From positions 188,246 through 252,245 of the forward strand of contig NZ_BNAR01000014.1 of the NCBI RefSeq assembly GCF_014653695.1: a DNA stretch of 64,000 nt, given 5' to 3'. Shown one piece after another: positions 8,168 through 15,787 of the stretch (position 1 is its first letter; each line of letters starts with the position of its first letter). The DNA comes from Lentzea cavernae (GTDB taxonomy: Bacteria > Actinomycetota > Actinomycetes > Mycobacteriales > Pseudonocardiaceae). Made by a program: the position numbers and the translations under genes. The notes under the pieces were generated by a model. The model was not told the origin of the DNA. It worked only from the letters and a program-made list of their open reading frames with translations, and searched no databases.

Positions 8168-8430
8168 CAGTGAGCACCGCCGTGAACATCCGTTACTTCG
8201 CGGGTGCGCGGGCCGCGGCCGGGGTGGCCGACGAGTACCTGCTGCTCGACTCCTCCGAGCCCACCGTCGCCCTGGTGGTCTCGGCCATCGGCGAACGGCA
8301 CGGCTCGAAGCTCGGCAAGGTCCTCGCGGCGTCGAGCTTCCTGCTGGACGGGGTCGCGGTGCGCGACACGTCTACGCGCGTACCCGCGGGCTCTCAGCTG
8401 GACGTGCTGCCGCCGTTCGCGGGCGGCTGA
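8164..8430 (+). CDS. moaD: Molybdopterin synthase sulfur-carrier subunit MoaD (ThiS/MoaD fold)
   Basis: An 88-aa ubiquitin-fold sulfur carrier. The C terminus is PPFAGG: the terminal Gly-Gly is adenylated and thiocarboxylated, then delivers sulfur to cyclic pyranopterin monophosphate together with MoaE. The ATG at 8164 overlaps the moaA stop by four bases (ATGA); a GTG two codons later is an alternative. The partner gene moaE is present on the opposite strand at 12.6-13.0 kb. No MoeB-like activating enzyme is encoded in the window. Confidence 0.92.
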   Translation: MTVSTAVNIRYFAGARAAAGVADEYLLLDSSEPTVALVVSAIGERHGSKLGKVLAASSFLLDGVAVRDTSTRVPAGSQLDVLPPFAGG

Positions 8431-8461
8431 GCCGGCTTCCGCCGCTTCGATCCTGATGTGA

Positions 8462-10888
8462 TCACCGTGCCGGGCCCTCGCTCAGCCGCCGCTCCCACGC
8501 CTTGCGCCCGGTCACACGGGCGAGGTCCAACGCCTCCAGCCGATACCGCTCGGCCTCGGCCACGTCACCGGCGGCCGCATGGATCTCCATCAGCTCGACC
8601 AGCGCGTCGACCCGCCTGACGCGCAGCTGTGCGCGCTCGGCCCGTTCGTCGGCCTCCGTGGCGTATCGGAGCGCGGTGGCCAGATCTCCCATCGCGCGGT
8701 GATCCGCCGCCAGCCCGACGAGCGACGGCACCTCACCCCTGGCGAATCCCGCGTTGCGGCAGATCGCCAACGCCCTCTCGTGCACGGCGACGGCCTCCGC
8801 GAGTCGTCCCTGTCGTTCGAGCACGATGCCGAGGATCATGTGGCCGTCCGCCTGGTTCATCTCCTCCTCCCTGGCAAGGGCGAGTTCGATCGCCTGCCTG
8901 GCGTCGCTCTCCGCCTCGGCGAGACGCCCTTGGTCGATCCGCAGGAGCGCCCGGTTTCCGAGGGTGCTCGCGTTGAGGTGCTCGAGCTCCGCGGTGGCGA
9001 GCGCCATCGCCTCCTCCAGGCTGCGCTCCATCCGGTCGAGGTCACCGATGAAGTGGTGCGTGTTGGCAAGGTTCCGCAAGCAGAAGAACACGCCCGCGGT
9101 CATGCCCTGCGCGCGTGAGATCTCCAGCGCCTGCTCGCCGTAGGACAGCGCGAGGTCGAGCGGACCCAGTTCGTCGAGAACCGCGCTCAGGTTGTGCAAC
9201 GTGTTGGGGTTGCCGGTGATGGACAGCGCCTCCCGCATGGCCTCGGCGGCCTCGGCGAGGTTGCCCAGCTCCCAGTGGACGATGCCGAAGTTGCCGACGT
9301 ACGACTGCAGGGAGTTCAGGTCGTTCTGCCGCCGGGCCAGTGCGACCGCTCGTGCGTACTCGGGCAGCGCTTCGGTGAACCGGCCGGATCGCCAGTGCGC
9401 GAGGCCGATCGATCCGTGCATGCTCGCCTCCGCGCTGACGTCACCGAGGTGCTGCGCTGTCCGCAACCCCGCCTGGGCGGTGGTGAGCCACTCGACCGCG
9501 TTCCCGGCGTGGTGCAGGAAGTAGGAGCGCATCGCGTCGGCCAGCTGCCAGGCGATCGGCCGGCCGGTCGCCGCGAGCACGGCCGCGACGACGTTGGCCC
9601 GCTCGGTGTCCAGCCAGGCGAGTGCGTCCGGCTCGTCGCTCATGTCGTGCCGGGGAAGGTCGTCCGGCAGTCGCGGCAGCTCCATCCGGAACACCTCGGG
9701 GTTGAGCCGCCGGCCTGCCGCGTCCACGTTGGCCAGGTAGTACTCGTACAGCCGTCTCGGCTCGGGTGCGCCGAGGCCGAGCGCGTAGAGGCGCAGGAGG
9801 TCGTGGAGGCCGTGCCGGTCCTGCGCGCGCTGCACGAGGTTGGCGTGGACGAGGTTCCCTAGAGGCTCCGCGGCGTCTTCGCCCAGCAGTGCCGTGGCCG
9901 CCTCGACGCCGAAGTCCGCGCCGGGAACCTGGCCGAGCAACCGGAACAGGTGCTGTGCGCGCTCTGGAAGGGCCCGGTAGGACAGGTCGAAGGTCGCCCG
10001 CACCGCCGCGTCGCCCTCGATCTCCAGCGCGTCGAGCCTGCCCTCGCCGCGCAGGTCGGCGAGGTAGTCGGACAGGTGCCGGTCGACGACTTGCGCGCCC
10101 GCGATCCTGAGCGCGAGCGGCAGGTGCGCGCAGAGCTTGATCAGCTCGGCGCGGTCCTGCGGCGAACCGTCGATCTGCCACCGGTCGAGGAGCGTGCCTG
10201 CCTCGTCCTCGGTCAGCACGCCCAGCCCGACCTGGTTCGCGAGCTCGTTGCGGCTGGTCACGATGGCTGTGCAGCCGTCGACGTCCGGTACGAGCGGGCT
10301 GAGTCCGGTGGCGTTGTCGAGCACCACGAGGACGCGGCGACCACGCAGCTTGGAACGGTAGAGCTCGATCTGCTCGCCGAGGTCGAGCGGGATCTTCGTG
10401 GGCGGCACGCCGAGCGCGCGCAGGAAGCGGCCGAGCGCCTGTTCCACGGTGACGGCCGGTCCCGAGGCGAATCCGCGCAGGTTGACGTGCAACTGGCCGT
10501 CCGGGAAGCGGTCGCGGACCCGGTGCGCGAGCCTGATCGCGAGCGCCGTCTTGCCGATGCCGGGCGGACCGGTGATCGCGAGCACCGGAGCGTTCGAGGC
10601 GGAGAGCGCGGCGAGTTCTTCCTCGCGCCCGACGAAGTCCGGCAGGTCCGCGGGGAGCTGCTGCGGGCCAGGCGGTCGCACGACGAGCCGGTAGCCGGAG
10701 GCGTCGGTGACGATCTCGTCGTCGACGGACTGCCGCAGCCTGCGCACGAGGCTGCGCAACGCCGGCAGCGGCCCCGACGGCGGCTCCTCACCCCACACCG
10801 CGAGGACGAGATCCCCGAACAGCACCGGCTGACCGGCCTTCTCGAGCAACGCGCGGTGCAACGCCTCCAGGCGGGACTCCCTGCTCAT
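8462..10888 (-). CDS. AfsR-like NB-ARC/TPR regulator with shortened winged helix
   Basis: A large 808-aa STAND-type regulator. Residues 1-72 hold only the second half of an OmpR/SARP winged helix (LRSLVRRLRQSVDDEIVTDA, then SGYRLVV). The NB-ARC ATPase follows: P-loop GPPGIGKT at 107-114, Walker B RRVLVVLDNA, sensor TSRNE, and CAHLPLALRIAG. From about residue 450 to the end are tetratricopeptide repeats. AfsR relatives integrate nutrient signals and switch on secondary metabolism or development. The missing front of the DNA-binding domain raises doubt about direct DNA binding. It sits as an extra gene between moaD and rpf and is divergent from rpf, sharing its 460-bp upstream region. Target genes are unknown. 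Confidence 0.85.
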   Translation of the reverse strand: MSRESRLEALHRALLEKAGQPVLFGDLVLAVWGEEPPSGPLPALRSLVRRLRQSVDDEIVTDASGYRLVVRPPGPQQLPADLPDFVGREEELAALSASNAPVLAITGPPGIGKTALAIRLAHRVRDRFPDGQLHVNLRGFASGPAVTVEQALGRFLRALGVPPTKIPLDLGEQIELYRSKLRGRRVLVVLDNATGLSPLVPDVDGCTAIVTSRNELANQVGLGVLTEDEAGTLLDRWQIDGSPQDRAELIKLCAHLPLALRIAGAQVVDRHLSDYLADLRGEGRLDALEIEGDAAVRATFDLSYRALPERAQHLFRLLGQVPGADFGVEAATALLGEDAAEPLGNLVHANLVQRAQDRHGLHDLLRLYALGLGAPEPRRLYEYYLANVDAAGRRLNPEVFRMELPRLPDDLPRHDMSDEPDALAWLDTERANVVAAVLAATGRPIAWQLADAMRSYFLHHAGNAVEWLTTAQAGLRTAQHLGDVSAEASMHGSIGLAHWRSGRFTEALPEYARAVALARRQNDLNSLQSYVGNFGIVHWELGNLAEAAEAMREALSITGNPNTLHNLSAVLDELGPLDLALSYGEQALEISRAQGMTAGVFFCLRNLANTHHFIGDLDRMERSLEEAMALATAELEHLNASTLGNRALLRIDQGRLAEAESDARQAIELALAREEEMNQADGHMILGIVLERQGRLAEAVAVHERALAICRNAGFARGEVPSLVGLAADHRAMGDLATALRYATEADERAERAQLRVRRVDALVELMEIHAAAGDVAEAERYRLEALDLARVTGRKAWERRLSEGPAR

Positions 10889-11348
10889 GCCGACATCATC
10901 GAACAGCGTCCGCTCCGCCCCGGTTCGCGGTCCGCCGGCGCACGTTCCGGGGCGCCGCTCAGGCGTGGACCGAGGCCCTCCGATGGCTTAACACGCGTGA
11001 GCCACGCCTCACTTTCCGTGATAGATCTCGGTCGATCTCGGATTGGAAACGGACCGATAACGAAGCCTATGAGCTGCGCTTTTGTAGCTTCTGGACAACA
11101 AACCAAACCGTTACTGCGATGCGCATCACAGCTCGAAACATTTGTTTTCGGCCTCGGCGGTTACGTACGGTCGCTCCTCGGCTGGCCCGAACCAGCCAAG
11201 AGCACCACCGGAGCACCCAGCACCGAACCCAGTCCGACGGGTACTCCGGAACAACCCCGAGCGAGAGAAACCGCCGGACTGGGACGCAGGAACGCACCGG
11301 GCCCCGAACCCGAGTTCCTGGCAGCAGGTGTGGTGGACCGAGAGGCAC
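10889..11348 (+). promoter_or_regulatory. Divergent promoter region and long leader of rpf
   Basis: This 460-bp gap separates the AfsR-like gene from rpf. It contains a CRP-like site (11115-11130) and, closer to rpf, stems likely to fold in the transcript: GGCTGG/CCAGCC (11180-11197, 6-nt loop) and CCGGAGCACCC/GGGTACTCCGG (11208-11249). A long structured leader fits the RNA-level control known for rpf genes in actinobacteria, but I could not find the conserved core of the c-di-AMP (ydaO) riboswitch. No extra protein gene is supported here. Confidence 0.5.
11115..11130. promoter_or_regulatory. CRP/GlxR-type cAMP-receptor site upstream of rpf
   Basis: TGCGA-TGCGCA-TCACA matches the CRP-family consensus TGTGA-N6-TCACA at nine of ten conserved positions and has a perfect 10-bp palindrome at its centre. 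In M. tuberculosis rpfA is a known target of the cAMP receptor protein Rv3676, and GlxR controls rpf2 in Corynebacterium, so the same control is likely here. The site lies 219 bp before the rpf start codon, which fits a promoter ahead of the long leader. Confidence 0.65.
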
Positions 11349-11984
11349 ATGGCTTTCAACCGTGGCAAGCAGGGCAAGCAGAGTTCCGCCGCTCGCACTA
11401 TCGCCAAGGTCGCGGCTGTCGGCATCATCGCCGGCGCCCCGCTGGGCCTGGCCGTTGGCACCGCCAACGCCCAGGGAATGGACTGGGACGCACTCGCGCA
11501 GTGCGAGGCCAGTGGCAACTGGGCCGCCAACACCGGCAACGGGTTCTACGGCGGTCTGCAGTTCACTCAGCAGACGTGGAACGGCTACGGCGGCGTGGGC
11601 AACCCCGCCAACGCGTCCCGCGAGCAACAGATCGCCGTCGCTGAGCGAGTGCTCGCGGGCCAGGGCCCCAACGCCTGGCCGTCCTGCAGCAAGCGGATCG
11701 GCAACTACACGGGCGTGGCCCCGAAGGCCGCTCCGGCCCCCCAGCAGCAGCGCAAGGCCCAGCCGCAGCAGCGCCAGGCCGCCGCCCCCGTGCAGCAGGC
11801 CCCCGTCGCGGCAGCGTCGAAGTCGAACCCGAACGGCAACTACGAGATCAAGGCGGGCGACACCCTGTCGAAGATCGCGGACGCCAACAAGGTCGAAGGC
11901 GGCTACCAGGCCATCGTGGCGAAGAACAAGGACTTCCTCACGAACCCGGACCTCATCTTCCCGGGCCACAAGATCCAGATCTGA
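11349..11984 (+). CDS. rpf: Resuscitation-promoting factor (Rpf transglycosylase with LysM)
   Basis: A secreted muralytic enzyme of 211 aa that cleaves peptidoglycan and stimulates regrowth of dormant cells. A signal peptide covers residues 1 to about 40 and ends in TANAQ. The Rpf domain follows (WDALAQCEASGNW, with the catalytic glutamate in QCE, then FYGGLQFTQQTWNGYGG and a second cysteine in WPSC), then a Q/A/P-rich linker, then a C-terminal LysM domain (YEIKAGDTLSKIADANK) that binds glycan. The frame is open 200 bp upstream, but the ATG at 11349 begins the only sensible signal peptide. Neighbouring moa genes and the CRP-like site match the mycobacterial rpfA locus. Confidence 0.95.
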   Translation: MAFNRGKQGKQSSAARTIAKVAAVGIIAGAPLGLAVGTANAQGMDWDALAQCEASGNWAANTGNGFYGGLQFTQQTWNGYGGVGNPANASREQQIAVAERVLAGQGPNAWPSCSKRIGNYTGVAPKAAPAPQQQRKAQPQQRQAAAPVQQAPVAAASKSNPNGNYEIKAGDTLSKIADANKVEGGYQAIVAKNKDFLTNPDLIFPGHKIQI

Positions 11985-12048
11985 GCTGACGCTCAGGCCG
12001 GACAGGCCGCATGATCGCCAGCCCTTGTACACGTGGGCTGACCAGGAC

Positions 12049-12087
12049 CAGGGATCTCACCGTTACCCCCCGACGGTGAGGTCCCTG
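12049..12087 (+). terminator. Terminator hairpin downstream of rpf
   Basis: A 15-bp stem (left arm from 12049, right arm 12073-12087) with one G-U pair and a 9-nt loop lies 65 bp after the rpf stop. There is no U-tract, as is common for actinobacterial terminators. Confidence 0.65.
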
Positions 12088-12130
12088 CCTGCATTTCCGG
12101 GGTAGGGGCGGCGGCGTCGGGCAAGAGGAC

Positions 12131-12160
12131 GGGCCGGGCCGGGCCGGGCCGGGCCGGGCC
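12131..12160. repeat. (GGGCC)6 microsatellite
   Basis: Six perfect tandem copies of the pentamer GGGCC in non-coding DNA between rpf and moaE. The array is prone to replication slippage; no function is visible. Confidence 0.9.
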
Positions 12161-12378
12161 GATGGATGCCAGCACGGCAGGCGACCACCCACCCAAGCCG
12201 ACCTCTCCCACGGCAGGCGACCCCTCCGCTGGAACCGGCACCAGCCATCGCAGCCGCACCCGCGCGGTGCCAACCGGTCAGCCGACAACGCAAAGGCAAC
12301 CTCGGACGAAACCTGGCGTCGCGATGCGCAGCGAGCCGTCCGAACGTAAAGCTCTGGGTAGCGGTGCACCCCGGTCCT

Positions 12379-12504
12379 GCGATTGGGGCTTGACCTTGAG
12401 GGGCGGGGTGCTACCCCTCATCGGGCACGGCCGGGCGCTTTTCAGCCCGGCTTTTCCGGCCGTCTCAGCGCCCCGCCAGAGGCTCAAGGTCAAGCCCCAA
12501 TCGC
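12379..12504. repeat. Palindromic dispersed repeat, copy 1
   Basis: A 126-bp element bounded by a perfect 22-bp inverted repeat (12379-12400 and 12483-12504) beginning GCGATTGGGGCTTGACC. The interior can fold further: an outer GGCGGGG/CCCCGCC pairing and a central GC-rich hairpin with AAAAGCCGGG on one strand. Reversed, it aligns with the element at 52113-52234, sharing the ends and the GGAAAAGCCGGG core. Both copies lie between the 3' ends of convergent genes. It carries no open frame, so it is a REP- or MITE-like element rather than an insertion sequence. Confidence 0.85.
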
Positions 12505-12612
12505 CAGCCTGTGATTCGTCACGACCTGCGCAAGCACCCTCGCAAGGCGACCCGGCCCCAGGAACGCGACCAACCCCGCTGGAACCGGAACAGGTCAACG
12601 CAACTCGACCCA

Positions 12613-13038
12613 TCAGGGGCAGTTGACCCACTCGTCGTCGCCCCCGGCAAAAACCTGCCGCTTCCACACCGGCAACCGAGCCTTGACCTCATCCACCAGG
12701 TCAGCACAAAGGGAAAACGCTTCCCCCCGATGCTCAGCGGCGACCGCACAGGCCAACGCCACATCCCCGATCTTCAACGGCCCAACCCGGTGCGAAACAG
12801 CGATCCCGTGCACCCCGGAGTACTTCTCAGCAAGAGAAGCCACAACCTCAGCCACCACATCGGAAGCAGACGGATGCGAGTGGTACTCCAACTCGAGCAC
12901 CGACCGCCCACCGTCGTGATCCCGCACCACCCCGGAAAAGGTGACCACCGCACCGGCCCGGTCAGACGAAACCAGCTCAGCGTGCTCCTCCACCGACAAC
13001 GGCTCCGAAGTAACGACGGCCCGCAGCACCACGCTCAT
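12613..13038 (-). CDS. moaE: Molybdopterin synthase catalytic subunit MoaE
   Basis: A 141-aa large subunit of molybdopterin synthase, which with thiocarboxylated MoaD inserts two sulfurs into cyclic pyranopterin monophosphate. Visible are AGAVVTFSGVVRDHDGG, LEYHSHPSA, HRVGPLKIGD with the conserved lysine, and the terminal VWKRQVFAGGDDEW carrying the active-site lysine. It is the last gene of the leftward moaC-mog-moaE operon; its ATG overlaps the stop of the preceding mog gene (ATGA). The 3' end faces rpf across a repeat-containing gap. Confidence 0.94.
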   Translation of the reverse strand: MSVVLRAVVTSEPLSVEEHAELVSSDRAGAVVTFSGVVRDHDGGRSVLELEYHSHPSASDVVAEVVASLAEKYSGVHGIAVSHRVGPLKIGDVALACAVAAEHRGEAFSLCADLVDEVKARLPVWKRQVFAGGDDEWVNCP

Positions 13039-13514
13039 CGATGGTCACCTCCACGCAGTTGGTCGAGCGCATGCTCCACAACGGACGACAACACCTCGAG
13101 CCCGTCCCGCACCCCACCGGTCGACCCCGGCAGGTTCACGATCAACGTCCTCCCCGCCACCCCGGCCACACCACGGGACAACACCGAGCCGGGAACCCGC
13201 GGCCACCCGGACATCCGGATGACGTCGGCCAGCCCGGGCACCTCGTAGTCCACCACGGCACGGGTCGCCTCAGGGGTCCCGTCGGTCGGGTTGATCCCGG
13301 TACCACCGGTGGTCAACACGAGATCCGCACCGGAGGAAACGGCGGCGACCAGGGCCTCGCGCACAGGCTCCCCGTCCGGCACCACGACCGGCGACGAGAC
13401 CGAGAAGCCCCGTTCGGCCAGCCACGAGACGATGATCGGACCACTGCGGTCCTCGTAGACACCGGCGGCGGCGCGGTTGGAAGCGGTGACCACGACGGCC
13501 TTGAAGCCGGTCAC
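13035..13514 (-). CDS. mog: Molybdopterin adenylyltransferase (MogA/MoaB family)
   Basis: A 159-aa MPT-binding protein that adenylylates molybdopterin before metal insertion by MoeA. It has the N-terminal VVVTASNRAAAG, the MPT-binding LTTGGTGINPTDGTPEAT loop, and the late NLPGSTGGVRDGLEVL segment. The start is a GTG at 13514 overlapping the moaC stop (GTGA); its stop overlaps the moaE start (ATGA). The partner gene moeA is at 57.0-58.2 kb in the same window. Confidence 0.93.
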   Translation of the reverse strand: MTGFKAVVVTASNRAAAGVYEDRSGPIIVSWLAERGFSVSSPVVVPDGEPVREALVAAVSSGADLVLTTGGTGINPTDGTPEATRAVVDYEVPGLADVIRMSGWPRVPGSVLSRGVAGVAGRTLIVNLPGSTGGVRDGLEVLSSVVEHALDQLRGGDHR

Positions 13515-13984
13515 GGGCGTTCCCACAGGCCGGACTTGCCGCCTTCCTTGCGCTCCACGCGCACCGCGTCCAGCGACGCGGCCGGGTCGACGGACTTCAC
13601 CATGTCGTGCAGGGTGAGGCCGGCGACGGAGACCGCTGTGAGGGCTTCCATCTCGACGCCCGTGCGGTCGGTGGTGCGGACGGTGGCGGTGATCAGGACG
13701 GAGTCCGCGGCCAGCGCCAGGTCCACCACCACCGACGACAGTGCGATCGGGTGGCACAGGGGCACGAGTTCCCAGGTGCGCTTCGCGGCCATGATGCCCG
13801 CGATCCTGGCCGTGGCCAGGGCGTCGCCCTTGGGCAGGCCGTCGGCGCCCAGCAACTCGACCACTTCCGCGGTCGTGTGCAGGATCCCGGTGGCCACGGC
13901 GGTCCGGGTGGTCTGCTCCTTGCCGGAGACGTCGACCATCCGGGCCGCACCGTGGGAGTCCAGGTGGGTGAACTGCTTGGTCAT
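13511..13984 (-). CDS. moaC: Cyclic pyranopterin monophosphate synthase MoaC
   Basis: A 157-aa enzyme converting the MoaA product to cyclic pyranopterin monophosphate. The family motifs are clear: the N-terminal HLDSHGAARMVDVSGKE, WELVPLCHPI in the middle, and VEMEALTAVSVAGLTLHDM with the catalytic-site region. The frame is open for 1.2 kb upstream, but the ATG at 13984 gives the exact family length. The gene starts the moaC-mog-moaE operon, 47 bp downstream of the malic enzyme stop, so read-through from malic enzyme is possible. Confidence 0.95.
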   Translation of the reverse strand: MTKQFTHLDSHGAARMVDVSGKEQTTRTAVATGILHTTAEVVELLGADGLPKGDALATARIAGIMAAKRTWELVPLCHPIALSSVVVDLALAADSVLITATVRTTDRTGVEMEALTAVSVAGLTLHDMVKSVDPAASLDAVRVERKEGGKSGLWERP

Positions 13985-14031
13985 ACGGCGATCGTATGCC
14001 CGGCCCCGCCGGAGAGCCCGTGCCGAAATCC

Positions 14032-15414
14032 CTAGGAAGTGGCGGCCTTGCGGACTGCTTCGGCCACGGCCGGGGCGACGGTGTTGTCGAAGACCGACGG
14101 CACGATGAACGACGCGTTCAACCGGTCCCCGTCCACCACGTCGGCGATGGCCTGCGCGGCGGCCAGGAGCATCGCGTCGGTGATGGTGCGGGCGTGCGCG
14201 TCCAGCAGGCCGCGGAAGACGCCGGGGAACGCCAGCACGTTGTTGATCTGGTTCGGGAAGTCCGAACGGCCCGTCGCGACGACGGCGGCGTGCTGCTGGG
14301 CCTCCATCGGGTCGATCTCCGGGTCCGGGTTGGCCAGCGCGAACACGATGGCGTCCTTGGCCATCGTCGCGACCTGCTCCGCGCCGAAGAGGTTCGGGGC
14401 CGAGACGCCGATGAACACGTCCGAGCCGACCAGGGCGTCGTGCAGGCGACCGGCCTGGTTGTCCTTGTTCGTGGACGCGGCGATCGACTTCAGGTTCGAG
14501 TCCAGGCCGGGACGATCGCGGTGCACGATTCCGTCGACGTCCACGGCGATGATGTCGCCGGGCTCCTGGGCCTGCAGCAGGCGGATGATCGCGGACCCGG
14601 CCGCGCCGACTCCGCAGACCGTGATGCGGCAGTCCTTGATGTCCTTCTTCACGACGCGCAAAGCGTTGCGCAGGGCGGCGACGACGACGATCGCCGTGCC
14701 GTGCTGGTCGTCGTGGAACACGGGGATGTCGAGCTTCTCGCGCAGGCGGGCCTCGATCTCGAAGCAGCGCGGCGCGGAGATGTCCTCGAGGTTGATGCCG
14801 CCGTACACGGGAGCGATGAGCTCGACCGCGCGGATGATCTCCTCGGTGTCCTGGGTGTCCAGGCAGACCGGCCAGGCGTCGACGCCGGCGAACTTCTTGA
14901 ACAGCGCGGCCTTGCCCTCCATCACGGGCAGGGCGGCGGCGGGGCCGAGGTTGCCCAGACCGAGCACGGCCGAACCGTCGGTGACGACGGCGACGGTGTT
15001 GCGCTTGATGGTCAGGCGGCGCGCGTCGTCCGGGTTCTTGGCGATGGCCTCGCACACACGGGCCACACCGGGCGTGTACGCGCGGGACAGGTCGTCGCGG
15101 TTGCGCAGCGGCACCTTCGACGCGATCTCGATCTTGCCGCCGAGGTGCACGAGGAACGTGCGGTCCGACACCTTGCGGACGACGATGCCGGGCAACGTCT
15201 CCAGCGTGTCGGTGATGTCCTTGGCGTGGTTCGCGGAGAGCGCGTTGCACGTGAGGTCGATGACGACGCGGTCGTTGTGCGACTCCACGACGTCGAACGC
15301 CGTGATCACGCCACCGGCGCGGCCGACGGCCGAGGTGAGGTCACCCGCGGCGCTCGCTGACGGCGGCGCCTCCAGACGAACGGTGATCGAGTAACCAGGG
15401 CCGGGGACCGGCAT
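14032..15414 (-). CDS. NAD-dependent malic enzyme with N-terminal ACT-like domain
   Basis: A 460-aa enzyme that oxidatively decarboxylates malate to pyruvate and CO2, feeding gluconeogenesis or NAD(P)H supply. Residues 1-80 form an ACT-like regulatory domain (VRLEAPPSASAAG start). The malic-enzyme N domain follows with SRAYTPGVARVC and KRNTVAVVTDGSAVLGLGN, then the metal site FHDDQHGTA and a Rossmann NAD domain with CGVGAAGSA. An ACT domain in front suggests allosteric control by a small molecule. The gene lies inside the moa-rpf block and upstream of moaC; as recalled it has no counterpart at that place in M. tuberculosis. Confidence 0.9.
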   Translation of the reverse strand: MPVPGPGYSITVRLEAPPSASAAGDLTSAVGRAGGVITAFDVVESHNDRVVIDLTCNALSANHAKDITDTLETLPGIVVRKVSDRTFLVHLGGKIEIASKVPLRNRDDLSRAYTPGVARVCEAIAKNPDDARRLTIKRNTVAVVTDGSAVLGLGNLGPAAALPVMEGKAALFKKFAGVDAWPVCLDTQDTEEIIRAVELIAPVYGGINLEDISAPRCFEIEARLREKLDIPVFHDDQHGTAIVVVAALRNALRVVKKDIKDCRITVCGVGAAGSAIIRLLQAQEPGDIIAVDVDGIVHRDRPGLDSNLKSIAASTNKDNQAGRLHDALVGSDVFIGVSAPNLFGAEQVATMAKDAIVFALANPDPEIDPMEAQQHAAVVATGRSDFPNQINNVLAFPGVFRGLLDAHARTITDAMLLAAAQAIADVVDGDRLNASFIVPSVFDNTVAPAVAEAVRKAATS

Positions 15415-15516
15415 CGTCGTCCTCCCACGAAGTACAAGCGGGAAACGAGCCTATCCCCGGGCCCTTTGCGGTACTCACCCGACTCGGCGAGTCTTAAGAC
15501 CGGCCTGACAATCCAC

Positions 15517-15702
15517 TCAGGACTTGTTGATCTCGGTCACCGGGTGCTTGTACGGGAGGTCCTCCGACGGCAGCGGGAACGTCACCGTGCCGAACGGCGA
15601 GAGCGCACCCTGCAGGTCACTGGTCAGTTCCGTGACGGGATGGCTGCCGTCCGCGCCCTCCGGCCAGTGCGGGTCGACCCGTCCAGGGCGTCCTTTCGCC
15701 AC
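15517..15702 (-). CDS. Small conserved actinobacterial protein (Rv0863-like position)
   Basis: A 61-aa protein starting at a GTG (15702) with an AGGAGGAG ribosome binding site directly ahead. It is polar, with no signal peptide or membrane helix, and ends in EDLPYKHPVTEINKS. I do not know its function. Its place is informative: head-to-head with the XPB-partner gene (85 bp between the starts), just as the small gene Rv0863 stands opposite Rv0862c in M. tuberculosis as I recall. The good ribosome binding site and the conserved position argue that it is real although short. Confidence 0.6.
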   Translation of the reverse strand: MAKGRPGRVDPHWPEGADGSHPVTELTSDLQGALSPFGTVTFPLPSEDLPYKHPVTEINKS

Positions 15703-15787
15703 GTTCTCCTCCTCGGTGGTGCCAGATGACGCGACAAGTGTGACAGAGGACGACGAGATCTCCAGCGGCCCATATACCGTGGTGAGA

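Larger units (their letters stand above)
11985..12612. other. Gene-free region between convergent rpf and moaE
   Basis: No protein gene is supported in this 628-bp interval; the open frames across it are by-products of high GC. It holds the rpf terminator hairpin (12049-12087), six exact GGGCC units (12131-12160) and one copy of a palindromic dispersed repeat (12379-12504). The stretch from 12161 to 12378 shows nothing further. Confidence 0.7.

Noticed and set aside
11133..11150. LexA/SOS-like box CGAAACATTTGTTTTCG
   Set aside because: The arms are unequal (one-base bulge) and do not match the actinobacterial SOS box; rpf is not a typical SOS gene.
11131..11348. c-di-AMP (ydaO) riboswitch before rpf
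   Set aside because: Expected from other actinobacteria, but the conserved GGGGAACC, GGGTGAAT and CCGACAGCTAACC-like blocks could not be placed; kept only as a structured leader.
12162..12626. Open frames between rpf and moaE
   Set aside because: They run across the palindromic repeat, lack ribosome binding sites and have no protein-like composition.
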